The notes under the pieces are model-generated. The model was not told the DNA's origin and searched no databases. It saw only the letters and a list, made by a program, of their open reading frames with translations. 42,319 nucleotides of DNA from Streptomyces sp. PKU-EA00015 (GTDB lineage Bacteria > Actinomycetota > Actinomycetes > Streptomycetales > Streptomycetaceae): positions 1 through 42,319 of the forward strand of contig NZ_JABZEE010000073.1 in the NCBI RefSeq assembly GCF_013387495.1, written 5' to 3'. Positions within the stretch are counted from its first letter, which is position 1; each line of letters starts with the position of its first letter. Positions 37,738-42,319 of the stretch are shown here, in pieces. A program made the position numbers and the translations under genes.

Positions 37738-38414
37738 CCCGGCAGTTCACACAGAACGGTCTCACCGTCCCGTACATCGCAGCGTGGAGCAGTGAGAAGA
37801 CGGTTAGCCCGCTGGTCGAGCGCAGGGAGGCCAAGGGCGGCCCGTGCCTTGCCTACCGCGACGAATCTCCGTACGACCGCGACATGTGGGGCGCGCTGTG
37901 GATCAGGCAGGCCATCGGCCGGGGAAAGGGGCGGGCGAACTTCGCGGCGGTGCACGCGCTCCGCCAGCGGCAAGCCATGATCCGTCTGCTGTGCCAGGTC
38001 TGCGGAACCGACATCCTGGCGCAGTCCCCCGAACGGCAGCTTTTCGTACTGAAAGACACGGGCCAGCCAGTCACAGAAGGCGAGACGACGACGGCCCCGC
38101 CGCTGTGCCTGCCTTGCGCCCTGGTTTCCGTTCGGGACTGCCCGCACCTTCGCACCGGCCACGTGGCTGCATGGGTCGGCAGACCACAGGTGTGGGGTGT
38201 CGCAGGAGTCGTCTACGACCCCACGACGCTCCGACCCGTCAGCCCGCCTGCTAACCGCCCCACCGCGGAGATCGCTTACGACGACCCCGCTATCCGCTGG
38301 ACGCTCGCGGCACGCCACGTCAACGTCCTACACGATGTGACGCCCGTACAGCTGAGCGATCTCGTCGCCGAGGCAGGGCAGCCGGCACCCGGCCGGACGG
38401 CCGACCACCCTTGA
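37734..38414 (+). CDS. Hypothetical zinc-motif protein, 226 aa
   Basis: ATG 37734 overlaps the previous stop. Residues about 86-130 include LLCQVCGTDILAQ and PPLCLPCALVSVRDCPHLRTG, a C-X2-C/C-X2-C zinc site followed by Cys-Pro-His. The N-terminus starts FTQNGLTVPYIAAWSSE. Proteins of this pattern (zinc site in a 220-residue protein) occur in Streptomyces plasmids and phages with no known function. It is the last gene of the 37-38.4 kb operon, followed by a strong hairpin. Confidence 0.6.
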   Translation: MTRQFTQNGLTVPYIAAWSSEKTVSPLVERREAKGGPCLAYRDESPYDRDMWGALWIRQAIGRGKGRANFAAVHALRQRQAMIRLLCQVCGTDILAQSPERQLFVLKDTGQPVTEGETTTAPPLCLPCALVSVRDCPHLRTGHVAAWVGRPQVWGVAGVVYDPTTLRPVSPPANRPTAEIAYDDPAIRWTLAARHVNVLHDVTPVQLSDLVAEAGQPAPGRTADHP

Positions 38415-38498
38415 CCATCTCCCCTCGGCGTCGAACCTGGCCGCTCAGGCCGACGCCGAGCCCCGCAGGCCGTGTCCCCCGTCGCGGACCTGCGGAAG

Positions 38499-38534
38499 GA
38501 CAGCGCCCCGGCTCCCCCCAGCCGGGGCGCTGTC
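38499..38534 (+). terminator. Terminator hairpin, 15-bp stem
   Basis: GACAGCGCCCCGGCT (38499-38513), loop CCCCCC, and its exact complement (38520-38534). It follows the four-gene operon; a second inverted repeat CTCGGCGTCG/CGACGCCGAG (38424-38433, 38451-38460) lies closer to the stop. Confidence 0.8.
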
Positions 38535-38620
38535 GCACTTCCACGAGGATCGCCGGACCCCTGCCCGACCACACCACGGACCGCGTACCGTTGGACAGGC
38601 AGGACAGACGGAGGTCAACC

Positions 38621-38950
38621 ATGAGCGCGCTCCCGCACGAGACGCCCGCCCGGGCGTATGCCAATCCGCACCGTCTGGAGACCGACGAAGGGCCCCAGAC
38701 GCTCGCCGAGCTCCGGGCCGCCCTCGCCCTCATCTCGCCTGCCGAGTTGGTCGCCTTCAATGCCAAGCTCGACGCGGCCCGGTTCGGCGCGGCCCAGGCC
38801 GCCGTGATTACCGAGGCGCGTCACTTGGTCGCCCTGCGGACCAGGACCGAGGTCCAAGCCGCCATCGCCGCCTCACTCGCCGGTGAGACCCAGACGGCGC
38901 CGGTCAGCGATCTGTACGCCTTCCTGGAGGGCAAGGGCTCCGCCGCGTGA
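38621..38950 (+). CDS. Putative antitoxin, 109 aa
   Basis: ATG 38621 follows GGAGG. The protein is acidic/helical (LETDEGPQTLAELRAALALISPAELVAFNAKLDAARFGAAQAAVITEARHLVALRT...SDLYAFLEGKG) and overlaps the downstream RelE/ParE-like gene by GTGA. Gene order, size and coupling are those of type II toxin-antitoxin modules. The DNA-binding domain type is not clear, so the antitoxin call depends mainly on the partner. Confidence 0.6.
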   Translation: MSALPHETPARAYANPHRLETDEGPQTLAELRAALALISPAELVAFNAKLDAARFGAAQAAVITEARHLVALRTRTEVQAAIAASLAGETQTAPVSDLYAFLEGKGSAA

Positions 38951-39231
38951 CCAACTGGACCGTGGTCGTACCGCCCCGGCTGTACGAAGAATTCGCCCAT
39001 CTCAGTGCCGCCGGCCGCCGCGTAGTCCATGACACTCTCGAAGGTCTCGCCGAGGACCCACGGGACCCCGCAAGCTCCACTGAGCCGATCGCCGGGGCAG
39101 AACTGCGCCGCATCACAACCCGGCCGACACCGGACACCGGCGACCGAATCACCCTTCTCTACCGCGTCCACCCGCCCGAGCAGGATGAGCCCGGACGCGT
39201 CGAGGTGATCTTTATCCTGTCCGGGCCCTGA
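38947..39231 (+). CDS. RelE/ParE-like toxin, 94 aa
   Basis: GTG 38947 overlaps the antitoxin stop. The pattern WTVVVPPRLYEEFAHLSAAGRRVVHDTLEGLAEDPRDPAS...ELRRITTRPTPDTGDRITLLYRVHP...RVEVIFILSGP fits the RelE/ParE fold: N-terminal strand and helices followed by a beta-sheet with R-rich strand and 'LLYRV' plus 'VEVIFIL'. RelE proteins cut mRNA on the ribosome; ParE act on gyrase; the sequence does not decide which. The module would stabilise plasmid maintenance. Confidence 0.65.
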   Translation: MTNWTVVVPPRLYEEFAHLSAAGRRVVHDTLEGLAEDPRDPASSTEPIAGAELRRITTRPTPDTGDRITLLYRVHPPEQDEPGRVEVIFILSGP

Positions 39232-39585
39232 TCAGCGGTCGGCCGAGTCGAGGGATGCGCCAGCACCCGGCCGGACGGTCGCAGGCGGGCCGTCCGCAGG
39301 CGGCGAGTCACTGCGTCGCCCGACCCGTAGGCCCGGCTGAGGCCAGGCATACAGCCGGGTCGTTACCGAGGTGGACCCGTTCAGGTCGACAGCGACCTGA
39401 TAGACGGTCCGCCCGTCCGCCCACTCCTGCCGAGCTATGACCGTGGCCCAGCGCCATCGGCCCTGGGACCAGACCAGCAGTGCCGGCGGATCGGTCCGCG
39501 GCCAAGTCCACACCCGGGGCACCGGTCCGTCTTCCGGCCGCCACGGGCTCGCCTCCACGGGCTCGGCCACTACTGCTTCGCTCAT
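39232..39585 (-). CDS. Hypothetical protein, 117 aa
   Basis: ATG 39585 (MSEAVVAEPVEASPWRPEDGPVPRVWTWPRTDPPALLVWSQGRWRWATVIARQEWADGRTVYQVAVDLNG...TRLYAWPQPGLRV) gives a 117-residue tryptophan-rich, beta-type protein that is seen in Streptomyces but has no function I know. The frame is open upstream to 39684 and runs into a transposase-tail fragment, which is not part of the gene. It abuts the toxin gene tail to tail with no spacer. Confidence 0.6.
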   Translation of the reverse strand: MSEAVVAEPVEASPWRPEDGPVPRVWTWPRTDPPALLVWSQGRWRWATVIARQEWADGRTVYQVAVDLNGSTSVTTRLYAWPQPGLRVGRRSDSPPADGPPATVRPGAGASLDSADR

Positions 39586-39641
39586 GTGTTCGAGTCTATG
39601 TGGGGCGGCATGGTCCGGCGGCTCACCCGGTTCCGCGCCGT

Positions 39642-39690
39642 GTGGGCGGACGAGGCGTTTGTAGCAGCAGAGGGCGGCGGCCACGCCCGG
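39642..39690 (-). pseudogene. Transposase C-terminal fragment (IS5-like), copy 1
   Basis: On the minus strand the frame reads AAALCCYKRLVRPHG, the typical last residues of IS5-type DDE transposases of Streptomyces. The rest of the element is missing. Bases 39656-39681 match 40971-40996 with one mismatch, in direct orientation. Confidence 0.55.
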
Positions 39691-39780
39691 CCGTGACCAG
39701 GAGAAATACAGAAGTCCGGCTGGGGTCTGAGCGCCAGCCCGCCTTGCTAGCTATGTCCTGGGTGCTGGCATCCGATCTCT

Positions 39781-39800
39781 GAGCGGAGCTCTCTCCGCTC
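39781..39800 (+). other. Short hairpin upstream of TPR gene
   Basis: GAGCGGAG / CTCT / CTCCGCTC, an 8-bp perfect stem with a 4-base loop, lies about 100 nt before ATG 39903. The gap 39691-39902 has no gene; it also contains an AT-rich TTAATAAAG near 39840, which may serve as a -10 region. Confidence 0.35.
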
Positions 39801-39902
39801 GCCCAGTTGCGGCCCTTCGCCGGTGGAGTTCGACTGGAGTTAATAAAGTTTCCGGATGCTCGCCGCCATGGAACGCAGAAACCCAAACCCACCGGATAAG
39901 TC

Positions 39903-40940
39903 ATGTATTGCCCTTACTGCGGAACGCAGCTCGCACCTGACGCGTCATTCTGTCATTCGTGCGGGAATAGAGTAGCCGACAGCTTCTCATCAGTACCGCA
40001 ACCCATGGAGTACATGGAAGTTGAAGCCTACGTAGCCGGAATGCAGCATGGCGCAAGCATCGTTTCCAGCCTGATCGGCGCTGCTCCAGGCGGGGTTTGG
40101 AGATGCCGATTTGTCGCCAGGGTGCAAACACCAGAAGGCGGCTATGAAGCCATGACGGCTGACTTCATAAAGCTTAACTCAGGGCCCATCGAACAGCTAT
40201 CCTCCCGAGAAAGAGAAGATGCTCAAGAAAAGTTGAACTGGATCCATGACAATGCCGTCGCGCACGGCTTCGAGCCTATTCCTCGGGGAACCTACTGGTA
40301 CAGCTACCGTTACCAGCGGCCCTACGACCCCCAGTCCTCACCTGCGTCGACGGGCGGACGTTCCACTGAAGATCTCCTAAGGGAAGCCTCGGCCCTCCGC
40401 GGAGCTGGCCGCCATTCGGAAGCCGTGGAAAATCTTACGGCGGCGCTCGCATTGGACCCAAATTGCCGACGCGCATATTTCATGAGGGCGGACTCTCTAC
40501 GTATGTCCGGGAAGCCAAAAGAGGCGCTGAAGGACTGCCAGGAAGCCCTATCCCGAAACCGAACCGGATTCGACGCCTCTGAAGGTCTCTTGCTTAGGGC
40601 TGAAACGTATGAGATGCTCGGCAACTGGTCGGCGGCACTTGAGGATTCCCATAAGGTGGTTGCGCATCGCCTGAGCGATCAGGGAAAGCACATGCTTTGG
40701 GCGACGATGGGTCACTGCTACTTCGAAATGAGAGACTATAAGTCGTCCATCTCTTATTTCAGCAAAGCAGTTAAGGCCGCACCCGACGAATTTTCTACGC
40801 GTATAAATCGCGCCACGGCTTACACTCAGATGAGAGAGTACGGAAAAGCTGTCAGAGATTGCGAGTACGTAGTGAGTCGGGAGCCGGGGAATGAGACAGC
40901 CCAAAGGAAACTTAAGTATTTGCGAAGCAAGACGACTTAG
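39903..40940 (+). CDS. Zinc-ribbon/TPR protein, 345 aa
   Basis: ATG 39903 follows GGATAAG. The N-terminus MYCPYCGTQLAPDASFCHSCGNRV is a textbook double C-X2-C zinc ribbon. Residues about 35-140 form an unknown alpha/beta part (ending PIPRGTYWYSYRYQRPY). Residues about 155-345 carry tetratricopeptide units: SALRGAGRHSEAVENLTAALALDPN, ADSLRMSGKPKEALKDCQEALSRN, AETYEMLGNWSAALEDSHKVVAHR, GHCYFEMRDYKSSISYFSKAVKAAP, ATAYTQMREYGKAVRDCEYVVSRE. It is likely a protein-binding scaffold. Codon use is clearly more AT-rich than the neighbours, and it lies between two transposase-tail fragments, so it was acquired separately. Confidence 0.8.
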   Translation: MYCPYCGTQLAPDASFCHSCGNRVADSFSSVPQPMEYMEVEAYVAGMQHGASIVSSLIGAAPGGVWRCRFVARVQTPEGGYEAMTADFIKLNSGPIEQLSSREREDAQEKLNWIHDNAVAHGFEPIPRGTYWYSYRYQRPYDPQSSPASTGGRSTEDLLREASALRGAGRHSEAVENLTAALALDPNCRRAYFMRADSLRMSGKPKEALKDCQEALSRNRTGFDASEGLLLRAETYEMLGNWSAALEDSHKVVAHRLSDQGKHMLWATMGHCYFEMRDYKSSISYFSKAVKAAPDEFSTRINRATAYTQMREYGKAVRDCEYVVSREPGNETAQRKLKYLRSKTT

Positions 40941-40948
40941 GCCGTGGT

Positions 40949-41041
40949 CTATGTGGTGAGGCGGATGAGTCGCTTGTAGCAGCAGAGGGCGGCGGCGAAT
41001 CCGAGAAATGCCAGGTAGTTCCGGGAGTGGCGTTCGTAGCG
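40949..41041 (-). pseudogene. Transposase C-terminal fragment (IS5-like), copy 2
   Basis: The minus-strand frame ends RYERHSRNYLAFLGFAAALCCYKRLIRLTT and a stop, the last ~30 residues of an IS5-type transposase (YER..R...FL.FA..L...KR). Upstream the frame loses homology and runs into the recombinase promoter region. The fragment begins 8 bases after the TPR gene stop. Confidence 0.6.
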
Positions 41042-41043
41042 GT

Positions 41044-41165
41044 GTCCCGGAAACGGTCGGTTTCGGGACGGCGGCCGCGCGACCCGACGCGCCGAGGCCG
41101 GAAGTCCCGAAAGGCGTCCCAAAACCGTAGGGCCCGGGCAGGGTTTCGGGACAGCGTTCCGGGAC
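41044..41165. promoter_or_regulatory. Array of six GTCCCGAAACC-like motifs
   Basis: Six 10-13-bp motifs of consensus GTCCCGAAACC occur in 122 bp: plus strand at 41044, 41104 and 41116; minus strand at 41059-41069, 41142-41152 and 41156-41165. Some pair as inverted repeats. The array ends nine bases before the recombinase ATG, the position of res sites and resolvase autoregulation in other resolvase systems. Confidence 0.6.
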
Positions 41166-41174
41166 AATGGGGCC

Positions 41175-42020
41175 ATGGTTGAGATGGACGAGCAGACTCG
41201 CGCCGAATTGATCGAGCGTCAGGACTGTTCGCGATGCGCGGCGCCGGCCGGCTCGGCGTGCCGGACGAGGACGGGAACGGTCGCTACCCGATACCACACC
41301 GTGCGATACGACAGCGTCCCGGCGCTCAGGTCCGGCCCGCCGGTCAAAGTGCCCGCCGACCGGGGGCCGGGCCAGGCGTGGCGGCCAGGTCCGGCCGTCG
41401 AGACCACAGCGGCGGCCGTCGAGCGGACCGGCGACCGGATCGGGTACGGCAGGGTCTCGTCCAGCGGGCAGGATCTCGCCACCCAAGAACGGCTGTTGAA
41501 GAGCGCCGGGTGCCTTGAGCCGCTGTACGTCGAGACGATCAGCACAAGGCAGCGGGAGCGCCCGCAGTTCGCCGCAGCCCTGGCGGCGCTGCGGCCGCGG
41601 GACATCCTCACCGTGACCATGCTCGACCGGCTCGGCCGGAACACCGTTGAGCTGATCACCAGCGCCCAGGACATCGAGCACCGGGGCAACCGGCTGGAGA
41701 TTCTGCAAGGCCCCTTGGCCGGCATCTACGACCCGCGCGGAGCCGGAAAGATCGTCTTCACGATGTTCGCCGTAATCGCCGAGGTCGAGAGGGAATTCAT
41801 CCGCGACCGGAGCCTAGAAGGGCTCGCCACCGCTGCGGCGAACGGCCGCTACGGCGGCCGTCCGGCCGCCATCGACGCCGACAGGTTCGCCGTCGCTCTG
41901 GCCCGCCGGCAGAACCCCAAGGAGTCCGTCACCAGCATTGCCCGACACATCGGAGTCGGGCGGTCGACCCTGTACCGGGCGTTCGCCGAGTACGACCAGC
42001 GGCAGCGCGCCGAACCCTGA
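41175..42020 (+). CDS. Serine recombinase (resolvase/invertase) with N-terminal zinc module
   Basis: The 281-residue protein begins with DCSRCAAPAGSACRTRTGTVATRYHTVR (C18, C21, C29, H41), a zinc module also seen at the C-terminus of the replication protein. From residue 88, IGYGRVSSSGQDLATQ gives catalytic Ser95; then LTVTMLDRLGRN, GKIVFTMFAVIAEVEREFIRDRSLEGLA and the C-terminal HTH SVTSIARHIGVGRSTLYRAF complete a small Tn3/Hin-type recombinase. It would resolve multimers or invert segments. ATG 41175 is preceded by a motif array; a 31-bp repeat lies 11 bases after the stop. ATG 41184 is also in frame. Confidence 0.9.
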   Translation: MVEMDEQTRAELIERQDCSRCAAPAGSACRTRTGTVATRYHTVRYDSVPALRSGPPVKVPADRGPGQAWRPGPAVETTAAAVERTGDRIGYGRVSSSGQDLATQERLLKSAGCLEPLYVETISTRQRERPQFAAALAALRPRDILTVTMLDRLGRNTVELITSAQDIEHRGNRLEILQGPLAGIYDPRGAGKIVFTMFAVIAEVEREFIRDRSLEGLATAAANGRYGGRPAAIDADRFAVALARRQNPKESVTSIARHIGVGRSTLYRAFAEYDQRQRAEP

Positions 42021-42030
42021 TCACTGTGGC

Positions 42031-42061
42031 GTGCGCGGTGGGTCCGTAATTCTCCGTGGCC
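42031..42061 (+). repeat. 31-bp repeat shared with 3270-3300
   Basis: Identical to 3270-3300 and same orientation. It lies immediately downstream of the serine recombinase gene. Both neighbours diverge at exactly the same base on the right (3301 / 42062). Confidence 0.6.
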
Positions 42062-42319
42062 CAGTCCTTATGGCGACCGCCCCTGACTGCTCCGCCACCA
42101 GTGATGGCCGTTGCACGCGGCAGGGACCCGACTGAGCATCAGCGCGGGCAGGCGGCTGGAAGACGCCTTGCAAACCCGCGCTGAGCGCAGCTAGGGACTT
42201 GTCGGTTGCCACGCTGCCGCCAGGATGAGCCCATTAGGCAGGGGAGACCTGGTTGCCGAAACCAGGTCCGGCGGGGCGGCCCCGCTCGCCCCGCCGAAGT
42301 TGACTGTGCCGCCGGAGAA
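42062..42319. other. Non-coding end region with two strong hairpins
   Basis: No gene is supported. GACCTGGTT/AACCAGGTC (42246-42254, 42260-42268) and CGGCGGGGCG/CGCCCCGCCG (42269-42278, 42287-42296) are perfect adjacent stems of 9 and 10 bp. They could be a terminator for the recombinase transcript or a structural site such as a single-strand origin. The window ends 23 bases later. Confidence 0.5.

Noticed and set aside
1..42319. Linear plasmid telomeres at the window ends
   Set aside because: Neither end shows the series of closely spaced palindromes typical of Streptomyces telomeres, and the two ends are not inverted copies of each other.

Overview
The window looks like most or all of a conjugative plasmid (or a plasmid-like integrative element) from Streptomyces or a close relative. 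GC is very high, third codon positions are GC-rich, only two TTA codons were noticed in real genes, GTG/TTG starts and 4-nt start/stop overlaps are frequent, and several families are typical of Streptomyces (DUF397 + HTH/DUF5753, DUF4913, SCO6880-like). No rRNA, tRNA, CRISPR array or housekeeping gene is visible. Whether position 42319 joins position 1 cannot be decided from the sequence.

Layout. 1-2.9 kb: small unknown genes and a HTH protein, several preceded by a hairpin with loop AACGGCA. 3.28-3.61 kb and 13.45-13.78 kb: a 329-bp inverted repeat differing at one base. 3.75-5.4 kb: a second copy of the promoter/leader found at 1-160, a SprT-like metalloprotease and a small RHH-type protein. 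5.7-8.1 kb: a large protein with a primase-polymerase-like domain, the likely replication initiator. 8.5-13.4 kb: a plus-strand set with a winged-helix-like protein, a membrane protein, a zinc/coiled-coil protein and a frameshifted DnaQ-type exonuclease. 13.8-20.1 kb: mobilisation region with two minus-strand accessory genes, a hairpin-rich candidate oriT, a MobC-like protein, a MOB_P-like HUH relaxase and a protein with a 13 x 39-bp tandem repeat. 20.1-21.3 kb: VOC-fold protein and two unknowns.

21.4-29.8 kb is a minus-strand type IV secretion operon: DUF6668-like P-loop protein, pilin-like protein, VirB8-like, VirB6/TrbL-like, SCO6880-like, VirB4 ATPase, VirD4 coupling protein and DUF4913. 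A divergent pair follows: a tandem-HTH regulator and a VirB1-like SLT-NlpC/P60 cell-wall hydrolase (29.8-31.4 kb). 31.9-33.2 kb is a ParA/ParB-like partition operon bracketed by GTGCA-rich inverted repeats. 33.6-35.6 kb encodes a 4-TM coiled-coil protein. 35.6-36.9 kb is a DUF397/HTH pair with a double-palindrome operator. 37.0-38.4 kb is a four-gene coupled operon of unknown function, followed by a toxin-antitoxin pair (38.6-39.2 kb). 39.6-41.0 kb holds a lower-GC zinc-ribbon/TPR gene between two transposase-tail fragments. 41.0-42.3 kb holds a serine recombinase with a fused zinc module, a motif array upstream and a repeated 31-bp sequence downstream.

Together these genes suggest a self-transmissible plasmid that uses single-strand relaxase/T4SS conjugation rather than the TraB (FtsK-like) double-strand transfer usual in Streptomyces plasmids; no TraB homologue was seen. 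The least explained signals are the AACGGCA hairpin family, the dispersed ACTTNGCTTG palindromes, the 329-bp inverted repeat with its link to the recombinase locus, and the GTCCCGAAACC array.
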